Shown here one piece after another: positions 8,731 through 16,612 of a DNA stretch of 64,000 bases (position 1 is the stretch's first letter; each line of letters begins with the position of its first letter). The notes under the pieces were generated by a model. It made no database searches and was not told where the DNA came from. It saw only the letters and a program-made list of their open reading frames with translations. Both the position numbers and the translations under genes were made by a program. The stretch comes from Massilia solisilvae (lineage in GTDB: Bacteria; Pseudomonadota; Gammaproteobacteria; Burkholderiales; Burkholderiaceae_D), in contig NZ_JANUGV010000001.1 in the NCBI RefSeq assembly GCF_024753215.1, positions 1,426,001 through 1,490,000 of the forward strand, given 5' to 3'.

Positions 8731-9609
8731 ATGAGCGAAGCTAGGATCAAGAGCGTGCTATGCAGTTCGCCAGCAGGCCTGCACCACATGGCCTACAAGG
8801 AGTGGGGCGATGCGGCCAACCCGCGCGTGCTGGTGTGCGTGCACGGCGTCACCCGCGTCGCTGACGACTTTGACCATCTGGCGCGCGCCTTGTGCGGTCA
8901 ATATCGCGTGGTTTGCCCCGACGTGGTCGGGCGCGGCCGCTCGGACCGCCTGCGCGACCCGCAGTACTACACCGTGGCCCAGTACGTGGCCGACATGGTC
9001 ACCCTGATCGCCCGTGTTACCGCCGGCAGCCTTGATGAGAGCGTCGATTGGTTCGGCACCTCGATGGGCGGCCTGATGGGCATGATGTTGGCGGCGCTCG
9101 AAGGCACGCCGGTGCGCAAGCTGGTGCTCAACGATATTGGCCCGGTGCTCGACCCGGTGGCGCTGGCGCGCATCGGCGAGTACATTGGCCAGGACCTGCG
9201 CTTTCCGAGCTTTGCGCACGGCGCCGCCTTCGTGCGCGAGGTGTCCAGTTCGTTCGGCCCGCACAGCGACGAACAGTGGGACAAGCTGGCCGGCGACGTG
9301 CTGCGCCAGGCGCCGGACGGCAGCTGGGTGCGCCACTACGACCTGGCGCTGGCCGAGCCATTCAAGGCCATCACCCCCGAGGTTGCCAAGGCCGGCGAAG
9401 CGGGACTGTGGGCCGCGTACGACGCGATCCGCTGCCCGACCCTGCTGGTGCGGGGCGAACTGTCTGACCTGCTGTCGCGCGAGACTGCGCAGCAGATGGC
9501 CGCGCGCGGCCCCAGGCCGAAGCTGGTCGAGGTTCCCGGGGTTGGCCATGCGCCGACCTTCATGAACGAGGACCAGATCGCCATTGCGCGAGATTTTTTA
9601 ATTGGCTGA
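8731..9609 (+). CDS. Alpha/beta hydrolase
   Basis: The ATG follows GGGGAGG. The 292-residue product has an oxyanion segment VCVHGV, the nucleophile elbow FGTSMGG (Ser111), an acid-loop region around LLVRGELSDLL and the catalytic His in VPGVGHAPTF, so the triad is complete. Substrate cannot be read from sequence. It is the first gene of a tight run with ridA (24-base gap) and relA. Confidence 0.85.
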   Translation: MSEARIKSVLCSSPAGLHHMAYKEWGDAANPRVLVCVHGVTRVADDFDHLARALCGQYRVVCPDVVGRGRSDRLRDPQYYTVAQYVADMVTLIARVTAGSLDESVDWFGTSMGGLMGMMLAALEGTPVRKLVLNDIGPVLDPVALARIGEYIGQDLRFPSFAHGAAFVREVSSSFGPHSDEQWDKLAGDVLRQAPDGSWVRHYDLALAEPFKAITPEVAKAGEAGLWAAYDAIRCPTLLVRGELSDLLSRETAQQMAARGPRPKLVEVPGVGHAPTFMNEDQIAIARDFLIG

Positions 9610-9633
9610 AAAGCCGCTGTACAACGAGAGAAT

Positions 9634-9984
9634 ATGGAAATCAAACGACTGCACGTGGGCAAACGCCTGTCCGAAACCGCTATCCACAACGAGACCGTCT
9701 ACCTGGCCGGCCAGATCGCGGACGACACCACGCAAGGGATCGAAGGCCAGACCCGCGAGGTGCTGGCCAATATCGACCGCCTGCTCAACGAGGCTGGCAG
9801 CGACAAGACCTGCATCCTGATGTGCCAGATCTTCATCACCGACATGGCCAATTTCCCGGGCATGAATTCGGTGTGGGACGAATGGGTCGCGCAGGGCCAC
9901 ACGCCGCCGCGCGCCACCGTCGAGGCCAAGCTGGCCAACCCCGCCTGCCTGGTGGAGATTGTCGTCACCGCCGCACTTCGCTGA
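9634..9984 (+). CDS. RidA-family enamine/imine deaminase
   Basis: The 116-residue length and the C-terminal signature TPPRATVEAKLANPACLVEI are those of the RidA (YjgF/YER057c/UK114) family. The arginine of PPRATVE aligns with the carboxylate-binding arginine of active RidA enzymes, so deaminase activity on reactive enamines is likely. Such enamines arise from PLP enzymes acting on serine or threonine. It sits between the hydrolase gene and relA in the same direction with small gaps. Confidence 0.85.
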   Translation: MEIKRLHVGKRLSETAIHNETVYLAGQIADDTTQGIEGQTREVLANIDRLLNEAGSDKTCILMCQIFITDMANFPGMNSVWDEWVAQGHTPPRATVEAKLANPACLVEIVVTAALR

Positions 9985-9991
9985 CACGACA

Positions 9992-12235
9992 ATGGTTTCA
10001 ATCGCCGCGCTGGGCGACGCCACAACCCAACTGGTCCAGGGCTTGCGTCCCGAGGACGAGGCACGCGTGCGCGCCGCGCTCGACTACGCCGTCGACGCGT
10101 ACGGCGAGCGCCTGGCCACCACCGGCCAGAACGCGTTCGAGTTTTCGCTCGGCGTGGCGGGCACGCTCGCCTATCTGCGCAGCGATGCGGAAAGCCGGAT
10201 CGCCGGCCTGTTGTTCGAGCTGGCCCTGATGGAACCGAAGGTGGCGGAAGGGCTGGGCGAGCGCTTCGGCCTGGAAGTGGCCGACCTGGTGCTGGGCGTG
10301 CACCAGCTGATCCGCCTGCGCGACCTGACGGCTGCCCAGCAGCCGGTGGGGCGCGGCAAGAACGCCCAGCAGCAGGCTGTGGCGCAGGTCGAAACCCTGC
10401 GCAAGATGCTGCTGGCGATGGCGTCGGACATGCGCGTGGTGCTGGTGCGCCTGGCTTCGTGCGTGACCTCGCTGCGCTATTTCGCCGAGCAGAAGCGCTT
10501 CGACGAGGTGACGCGCACCTACGGGCGCGAGGTGCTCGACCTGTACGCGCCGCTCGCCAACCGCCTGGGTATCTGGCAGCTCAAGTGGGAGCTGGAAGAC
10601 CTGGCGTTCCGCTTCATCGAGCCCGAGACCTACAAGCGCATCGCCAAGATGCTCGAAGAGAAGCGCATGGCGCGCGAGGGCTTCGTGCAGGGCTCGATCG
10701 ACCGGCTGGAGCGCGAGCTCAAGGCGGCCGGCATCAAGGCCGAGGTGACCGGGCGGCCCAAGCACATCTATAGCATCTGGAAGAAGATGCGCGGCAAGGA
10801 GCTCGATTTCTCCGAGCTGTACGACGTGCGCGCGTTCCGCGTGATCGTGGCCGACGTGAAGACCTGCTACACGGTGCTGAGCATCGTGAACAATATCTGG
10901 ACCCCGATCCCGAGCGAGTACGACGACTACATCGCGCGGCCCAAGGCGAACGGCTACCAGTCGCTGCACACGGTGGTGACGGCCGAGGACGGACGGCCGC
11001 TGGAAGTGCAGATCCGCACCCAGGAGATGCACAACTTCGCCGAGTACGGTATCGCCGCGCACTGGCGCTACAAGGAAGAGGGCGGCTCCAACTTCAAGAG
11101 CCAGAAGTACGACGAGAAAATCGCGTGGCTGCGCCAGCTGCTGGCGTGGAAGAACGACGTGGCCGACAACGTGGCCGAGCACGAGGACCAGCAGCGCGAG
11201 TGGGTCGAAAAGCTCAAGGCCACCACGCTGGACGACCGCATCTTCGTGCTCACGCCGCAGGCGCGCGTGCTCGAGCTGCCGGTGGGCGCGACGCCGATCG
11301 ACTTCGCCTACCACCTGCACAGCGAGATCGGCCACCGCTGCCGCGGCGCCAAGATCGATGGCGTGATGGTGCCGCTCAATACGCCGCTCAAGAACGGGCA
11401 GACTTGCGAGATCATCACCGCCAAGGGCGCACCCGGCACCGCCGGCCCGTCGCGCGACTGGCTCAGCCCCGGTTACGCGGCCAGCAATCGCACGCGCACC
11501 AAGATCCGCGCCTGGTTTCATGCCGCCGACCAGGCCGCGACGCTGGCGCAGGGCCGGGCGCTGGTCGAGAAGTCGCTGCAGCGCGAGGGCAAGACCGCGG
11601 TCAACCTGGAAGCGCTGGCGCACAAGCTGGGCTTTGCCAAGCTGGACGACCTGTTCATCGAAGTGGGCAAGGAGAAGTTCAGCCTGCGCCACGTCGAGGC
11701 CGCACTGCACGAGCAGCCCGAAGCCGCGCCCGTGGTCGAGGACACGGCGGTCGTCAACAAGAGCCGCTCGTCGAGCGTGGAGCAGGGCGCCAAGTCGGGC
11801 GTGCTGGTGGTCGGCACCGAAGGGCTGATGACCGTGCTGGCGCGCTGCTGCAAGCCGGCGCCGCCGGACCCCATCGTCGGCTTTGTCACGCGCGGCAAAG
11901 GCGTGTCGATTCACCGCACCAGCTGCAAGAACTTCCAGGAGATGCGCGACAAGAATCCGGAACGCGTGATCCAGACCGAGTGGGGCGAGGCGGGCGTGGA
12001 CACCGTGTACCCGGTGGACCTGTTTATCATGGCAAACGACCGCCAGGGCCTGCTGCGCGATATCTCGGAGGTGTTCTCGCGCGAGAAGATCAACGTGATC
12101 GGGGTGAACACGCAAAGCTCGAAAGGGCAGGCGCGCATGGTCTTCACCGCGGAGATCGGCTCCACCGGGCAGCTGCAAAAGGCGCTCGGGGCGATCGCCG
12201 AGGTACAGGGCGTGCGCGAGGCGCGGCGCCAGTAG
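9992..12235 (+). CDS. relA: (p)ppGpp synthetase RelA
   Basis: The 747-residue length matches E. coli RelA (744) when the ATG at 9992 is used; a TTG at 9959 overlapping ridA is the alternative. Order: degenerate N-terminal HD domain (residues about 20-170), synthetase domain with RPKHIYSIWKKM, DVRAFRVIV and PKANGYQSLHT, then EVQIRTQEMH and AAHWRYKE. A TGS domain (VLELPVGATPIDFAYHLHSEIG) and a C-terminal ACT domain (NDRQGLLRDISEVFSREKIN) follow. The HD signature of bifunctional SpoT/Rel is absent (LLFELALMEP stands where a His-Asp pair is expected), so this is the synthesis-only RelA acting at starved ribosomes. Confidence 0.95.
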   Translation: MVSIAALGDATTQLVQGLRPEDEARVRAALDYAVDAYGERLATTGQNAFEFSLGVAGTLAYLRSDAESRIAGLLFELALMEPKVAEGLGERFGLEVADLVLGVHQLIRLRDLTAAQQPVGRGKNAQQQAVAQVETLRKMLLAMASDMRVVLVRLASCVTSLRYFAEQKRFDEVTRTYGREVLDLYAPLANRLGIWQLKWELEDLAFRFIEPETYKRIAKMLEEKRMAREGFVQGSIDRLERELKAAGIKAEVTGRPKHIYSIWKKMRGKELDFSELYDVRAFRVIVADVKTCYTVLSIVNNIWTPIPSEYDDYIARPKANGYQSLHTVVTAEDGRPLEVQIRTQEMHNFAEYGIAAHWRYKEEGGSNFKSQKYDEKIAWLRQLLAWKNDVADNVAEHEDQQREWVEKLKATTLDDRIFVLTPQARVLELPVGATPIDFAYHLHSEIGHRCRGAKIDGVMVPLNTPLKNGQTCEIITAKGAPGTAGPSRDWLSPGYAASNRTRTKIRAWFHAADQAATLAQGRALVEKSLQREGKTAVNLEALAHKLGFAKLDDLFIEVGKEKFSLRHVEAALHEQPEAAPVVEDTAVVNKSRSSSVEQGAKSGVLVVGTEGLMTVLARCCKPAPPDPIVGFVTRGKGVSIHRTSCKNFQEMRDKNPERVIQTEWGEAGVDTVYPVDLFIMANDRQGLLRDISEVFSREKINVIGVNTQSSKGQARMVFTAEIGSTGQLQKALGAIAEVQGVREARRQ

Positions 12236-12263
12236 TGGGGCCGCGGTTCCCCACCCTCTGCCG

Positions 12264-12366
12264 CCGTCGTTCCGGCGCAAGCCGAACCCATGCTGAGCAT
12301 CAGGTCACGCGACAACGAAATCGATAACGACCAGCGGCCCGTCGTCCCCTCGCAGGAGGGGGCCCA
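12264..12366. repeat. Two degenerate family B repeats in the relA-mlaE gap
   Basis: CCGTCGTTCCGGCGCAAGC with AACCCATGCTGAG (12264-12292) and CCGTCGTCCCCTCGCAGGAG with GGGGCCCATGG (12339-12366) are worn copies of the element seen at 31081, 52194 and 55212. Here both are in the same orientation. The 203-base gap holds no gene; part of it must also carry the promoter for the permease operon. Confidence 0.5.
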
Positions 12367-12438
12367 TGGAGCGTGCGCACAGTCACGGTGCGATTCCCGT
12401 CCCGATTTCGCTGATTCTCGGCCATTTCGCCTCAAAAA

Positions 12439-13260
12439 ATGTATCATCTGACAATGCGCCGCTTACCCACCCTGACCACCAACCCGCGCCTGCTTGGCGC
12501 GCGCATCGGGCGTTACCTGCGCAGCTGGTGGTACATGATCCACCTTGGCGCCGTCGCGCTGGTGATGTCGTTCACGCCCTCGACGTGGAGCCGCGCCAAC
12601 CGCCTGTCCACCTCGCGCTACATCTACGCCAGCACCTGGCAGGTGCTGCCCTGGTTCACGGTGCTCACCGCGCTGATCGGCCTGGTCGTCATCCGCATCG
12701 TGCTCGTCACCGCGCGCAGCTACGGGCTATCCCAATTCGCGCTGGAGATGGTGGTGCGCGTGCTGGTGCTTGAACTGATTCCGCTGTCGGCAGCGATGTT
12801 TGCCGCGCTGCGCTCCAGCATGGCATTCGATGCCGCCGCCCTTGGCCTGGCGCGCGCCGGCATGCCAACACAAGTGGCCAGCGAAGAGGCGGTGCGCCAG
12901 CTGCGCCGCGACCTGGTGCCGCAGGTGCTTGCCAACGCCTTTTCGGTCCTGAGCCTGGCGATGACCAGCGGGACCATTGTGCTGCTGCTCGCTTACCTGA
13001 ACGTGTATGGATTGTCGCCGTGGGGCGTGCCGGACTACACGCGCACGGTCGGCCGCATTTTTGACCCGATCGTGAGCATCGGCTTTGCGCTCAAGACCGT
13101 CCTGTTCGGCCTTGCCGTGGCGCTGGTGCCGACGGCGGCGATTTTGGAATTGCAGCGCTATCCGCGCCGCCTCGCATCCAACGTGCAGCCCGGCGCGCTG
13201 CGGCTGCTGTTCGTGCTGCTGGTGATCGAGGCAGGCTCGCTCGCGATCAAATACATCTGA
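12439..13260 (+). CDS. MlaE-family ABC transporter permease
   Basis: This 273-residue protein has about five membrane segments and the MlaE-like core (residues about 95-150: EMVVRVLVLELIPLSAAMF, then ALRSSMAFDAAALGLARAGM). MlaE permeases move phospholipid or other hydrophobic substrates between the membranes together with an MCE protein, encoded 15 bases downstream. An ATG 15 bases further in (12454) is an alternative start; neither has a good ribosome binding site. The N-terminal region contains SWWYMIHLGAVALVMSF, a likely first membrane helix. Confidence 0.8.
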   Translation: MYHLTMRRLPTLTTNPRLLGARIGRYLRSWWYMIHLGAVALVMSFTPSTWSRANRLSTSRYIYASTWQVLPWFTVLTALIGLVVIRIVLVTARSYGLSQFALEMVVRVLVLELIPLSAAMFAALRSSMAFDAAALGLARAGMPTQVASEEAVRQLRRDLVPQVLANAFSVLSLAMTSGTIVLLLAYLNVYGLSPWGVPDYTRTVGRIFDPIVSIGFALKTVLFGLAVALVPTAAILELQRYPRRLASNVQPGALRLLFVLLVIEAGSLAIKYI

Positions 13261-13275
13261 AAGACCCGATCCATC

Positions 13276-14205
13276 ATGACCGACCACACTCCCGACGAAC
13301 CAGCCCACGTGGAAGCGAAAGCGGCGATCCTGCTCGTGCTGATGGGCGCGCTGATCGTCACCTTTGTGCTGTACGTGATGTACGCGCGCGGCGTGTTCGA
13401 GCCGACCCAGCGCCTGATCCTCGAGACCGACAACTCCGAGGGCGTGGCGCCGGGCATGGATCTGAGCTTCGCCGGCTTTCCGATCGGGCGGGTGACGCAG
13501 GTTGAGCTGTCCAAGGACGGCAAGGTGCAGATCCTGATCGATGTGCCACGCAAGGACGCCAAATGGCTGCGCGTGACGAGCGTGTTCACGCTGGAGCGCA
13601 GCCTGGTGGGCGAGACACGGCTGCGCGCCTACAGCGGCGTGCTCACCGACCCGCCGCTTCCGCCCAACTCCACGCGCGCGGTGCTGCGCGGCGACGTGAG
13701 CGAACAAATCCCGCGCATGGTCGCAAGCGCACGCGAACTACTCGAGAACCTCGTGAATATGACCTCGCCCGGGTCGCACATCGACACCACGCTTGCGAAC
13801 GTGGATACCGTCACCGGCCGCATGGCAGGGCGCTACGGCATCCTCGGCAGCGCGCTTGGCGGCGATGCGGAGGCCAAGAAGATGCTGCAGACGCTGGACC
13901 GCGTGAACGCGCTGATCGCCAAGGCGGACCAGCGCGTGTTCGGCAAAAACGGCGTGATGGACGACACCCAGGGCGCAATCCGCCAGCTCAATGGCGTGCT
14001 GATGGACGCGCGCACCACGCTGCAGAAGGTGGACGCGGTGCTGGTCGAGGCGCAGGGCGTTGCGGCCAATGCGCGTACCGCCACGGCTGACTTGGGGCCG
14101 TTGCGCGGCGAGGTCGAGGCCAGCCTGCGCAAGGTGAACCGGCTGGTTGACGAGATCAACCGCAAATGGCCCTTCGCACACGAAACGGAGATCAAGCTGC
14201 CATGA
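13276..14205 (+). CDS. MlaD-family MCE-domain protein
   Basis: This 309-residue protein has one N-terminal membrane anchor (AAILLVLMGALIVTFVLYVM, residues about 16-36) followed by an MCE domain (about 45-125; FAGFPIGRVTQVEL is its core). A long helical C-terminal region (about 150-300) is of the kind that forms a hydrophobic tunnel in MCE rings. It follows the permease gene by 15 bases and overlaps the lipoprotein gene by four bases (ATGA). The usual MlaF-type ATPase gene is missing from the cluster. Confidence 0.85.
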   Translation: MTDHTPDEPAHVEAKAAILLVLMGALIVTFVLYVMYARGVFEPTQRLILETDNSEGVAPGMDLSFAGFPIGRVTQVELSKDGKVQILIDVPRKDAKWLRVTSVFTLERSLVGETRLRAYSGVLTDPPLPPNSTRAVLRGDVSEQIPRMVASARELLENLVNMTSPGSHIDTTLANVDTVTGRMAGRYGILGSALGGDAEAKKMLQTLDRVNALIAKADQRVFGKNGVMDDTQGAIRQLNGVLMDARTTLQKVDAVLVEAQGVAANARTATADLGPLRGEVEASLRKVNRLVDEINRKWPFAHETEIKLP

Positions 14206-14852
14206 TGAAGATGCGATTTTTGGCTTTGCTGCTGCTGGCCGGTTGTGTCAGCAAACCCGTGCCGCCATCGTGGCAGACCAACGCGCATGATGCGATTGGC
14301 GCGTTCACCGATGCTTACTTGTCCGGCGACACCCGTGTGGCCGATGCGGAGTTCGGCCGTGCGCGGCTTGCTGCTTCCAGTACAGGCAGGGCCGACGAGG
14401 TGGCCCAGGTCGAACTGGTGCGCTGCGCGGCGCAGGCGGCCAGCCTGGTGTTTGAGGGCTGTCCTGGGTTCGCAGGGGTGTCGGTGGACGCGACTGCTGC
14501 GCAAAGCGCCTACGCGGCCTATCTCGATGGGCGTTGGCAGGGGCTGAAGCCCGAGCTGCTGCCGGAACAGCATGCGGCGGTGGTGCGCGGCGGGCAGATC
14601 GCGGAGGTCAGGGATCCGCTCGCGCGGCTCGTTGCAGTAGGAGCAGCCTTCAAGGCTCAGCGACTGGCGCCGGGGGATATCAACGTTGCAGTGGACGCCG
14701 CATCCGCCCAGGGATGGCGGCGGCCGCTGCTGACGTGGCTTGGTGTTGCGGCCAAGCGCGCAGAAGCGGTGGGCGATACCGCACAGTTGGAGAGGATTCG
14801 GCGCAGGATTGAGCTGACATCAGCGGGGCCGGCGCCTGCTGCGCACAAGTGA
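14202..14852 (+). CDS. Lipoprotein of an MCE transport operon, function unknown
   Basis: The 216-residue product begins with a short signal and lipobox (FLALLLLAGC), so it should be lipidated. The remainder is alanine-rich and helical with no family I recognise. Its start overlaps the MCE gene stop (ATGA), so it is translated with the permease and MCE protein. By analogy with PqiC-type partners it may be the outer-membrane component of the transporter; that is inference from position and lipidation only. Confidence 0.65.
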   Translation: MMKMRFLALLLLAGCVSKPVPPSWQTNAHDAIGAFTDAYLSGDTRVADAEFGRARLAASSTGRADEVAQVELVRCAAQAASLVFEGCPGFAGVSVDATAAQSAYAAYLDGRWQGLKPELLPEQHAAVVRGGQIAEVRDPLARLVAVGAAFKAQRLAPGDINVAVDAASAQGWRRPLLTWLGVAAKRAEAVGDTAQLERIRRRIELTSAGPAPAAHK

Positions 14853-14880
14853 TCGCCACCTGCCGGGGCGTTATCCTCGG

Positions 14881-15147
14881 CTATTGCGCGCTGAAATTTT
14901 TGACGGTCGCCATCAAGGTGGCGCCACAACTCGTCTTATGGCCGTCGTAGGCGACAGCGATTCCGTCAATTGTGTGGGTATGGTCGCCCTCGACAATTGT
15001 GCAGTTGTCGTGCCCCGGAATGGGGCAGCTGCAGAGATCGCCAACGCGAGCGACTGCGACACCATCGACCGTAAAATGGTTCGCGGTCACGCTGACGACC
15101 TTGCCTCCATGCGACGTGGAGTCGCCCAGACGGATCACATTAGGCAT
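14881..15147 (-). CDS. PAAR-domain spike-tip protein
   Basis: The ATG at 15147 follows a strong AAAGGGGGGAGCG site, giving 88 residues that are a single PAAR domain (MPNVIRLGDSTSHGGKVV, later VARVGDLCSCP and IVEGDHTHTIDG). PAAR proteins cap the VgrG trimer of the type VI secretion spike and recruit effectors. The gene overlaps the end of the Tli4-like gene by eight bases, and closes the vgrG-lipase-immunity-PAAR run. Confidence 0.9.
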   Translation of the reverse strand: MPNVIRLGDSTSHGGKVVSVTANHFTVDGVAVARVGDLCSCPIPGHDNCTIVEGDHTHTIDGIAVAYDGHKTSCGATLMATVKNFSAQ

Positions 15148-16612
15148 CGCTCCCCCCTTTTTTCGCTGAGTCTTCGTCGTGGTTTCCTTGGGAGGCGGCA
15201 TTTTGCGCGTCGTTTGAGGCCCTGTCCGTGGCTACGACTTGAGCGAGTGTCGGCGGGGCCTCGCCGTACTCAACCAGCTGCCAAACAGTCGCTCGTCGGT
15301 AGCTTGGCCGCTCGCCCCTGAGCTTTTGCCAAATCGAGGGCTCGCCAGCCAGCACCACATGGGGCATTTGTTGTCCGGCCTGGAAGTGCTGGCGTCCGCC
15401 ACCTTCTTTTCTGCCTGGCTCGCTTGGCTGCCACCAGCCTGTTTGCGGGCACACGCGACCCGTTGCAGCAAGATCGCCGAGTGGGCGGCGCGGTGGCGTG
15501 TCAGCTTGGCTGGTCTTTACCGCCGTTCCGCTTGTTGGTCGAACGCGGATTGTGCTGGTGATTTTGTCCCATACCGCGATGGCTTCTTCGTCTGTCAAGC
15601 TGGGTTTGATCGCACCCGCCATGTTGTCGCTAACGCCCGTTTGCATACGAACGTCGGCATGAGGTTTTAGGGGATCTGACGGTACACCTCTGAAGTCCAT
15701 GGCGAAATCATGGATGCCGTACATCTCCGACTGTTCAGGTGTGTGCGACAGGGCTTCAAAGCCGTTGAGCCAGTCATGGATCTGACGCGCACCTCGGCGC
15801 AGATACCTGGTTTTTAACAGCGGATGGTCGAGATCCTCTGATTTTTCGCTCCCCTCGAGCCGTTTGAGCTGCCACTCAAGAGAGTCGCTATCTCCATAAT
15901 GAGGATTCGATGGGTTTAGAAGAATAGATAGATGCGTATCCGGGAACTCCTTCAAGCGGAAGCCGATGCGTATGAGCTCGCCTTGCCCTTCGCCGTTCTT
16001 AGCGGAGCTGTCTGGAAGGAAAGCGTTTTCTATGCAGTTTCCAGGCTCCGTCGGAGTCTCATCTTCGGTGCGTAACCTCAAGCGTCTTGCAATGCTATTG
16101 ATTTCTCCAATGGCCCTCTCCCTATCGTCTTGAAGTGGGCGCGAATTGATAACAATCCCAGCGTCAGCCACCCGAAAGTATCCGTTGATTCTCAGGTCCT
16201 TAATTGACATGAAATCTTCGTAGCCGGTGACGATTTTTCCTGGCGGCTCAGTGACCTCATCGGCGGCGATGAGGAGCGGGACGTGGTTGTGGTATATGGC
16301 TTTCCCGGCGTTTAGTTCATCGATGAATTTTTGTGCTAGCGTTTTCACGTGTTCTGCGCCGCCAGGATAAACACTTATGCCCAGTGGGATGTCGACCTCG
16401 CCCCAGATAACGGTTGTGGAGTCCGGAACGTCGACGAGAAACCGGCCGAAGCAAACCGTTTTTGTTTTTTCAAAGAGCGGTTTCAGTCGCGGCGTGAGCT
16501 GTGTCATATTTGGCACCGTCCATTCTTTCGGATTTCGCTCGCAGCCGGCCAGGGATATTGCCGTCGCGGCTACGCAGACAAGGAAAAGGCGTTGTGTTGT
16601 GGTCATCAGCAT
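15140..16612 (-). CDS. T6SS immunity lipoprotein, Tli4-like, with a C-terminal CPQTGWW extension
   Basis: This 490-residue protein starts with a lipoprotein signal (ending AISLAGC). Near the N-terminus is TKTVCFGRFLVDVP, the hallmark of the Tli4 family of periplasmic immunity proteins against T6SS phospholipases. A second region (around residues 380-445) holds GRVCPQTGWWQP, QHFQAGQQMPHVVL and WQKLRGERPSYRRATVW, a module I associate with T6SS accessory proteins but cannot name. It overlaps the lipase gene by seven bases, which fits an effector/immunity pair. Codon use looks less GC-rich than in the surrounding genes, suggesting transfer. Confidence 0.78.
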   Translation of the reverse strand: MLMTTTQRLFLVCVAATAISLAGCERNPKEWTVPNMTQLTPRLKPLFEKTKTVCFGRFLVDVPDSTTVIWGEVDIPLGISVYPGGAEHVKTLAQKFIDELNAGKAIYHNHVPLLIAADEVTEPPGKIVTGYEDFMSIKDLRINGYFRVADAGIVINSRPLQDDRERAIGEINSIARRLRLRTEDETPTEPGNCIENAFLPDSSAKNGEGQGELIRIGFRLKEFPDTHLSILLNPSNPHYGDSDSLEWQLKRLEGSEKSEDLDHPLLKTRYLRRGARQIHDWLNGFEALSHTPEQSEMYGIHDFAMDFRGVPSDPLKPHADVRMQTGVSDNMAGAIKPSLTDEEAIAVWDKITSTIRVRPTSGTAVKTSQADTPPRRPLGDLAATGRVCPQTGWWQPSEPGRKEGGGRQHFQAGQQMPHVVLAGEPSIWQKLRGERPSYRRATVWQLVEYGEAPPTLAQVVATDRASNDAQNAASQGNHDEDSAKKGGSDA

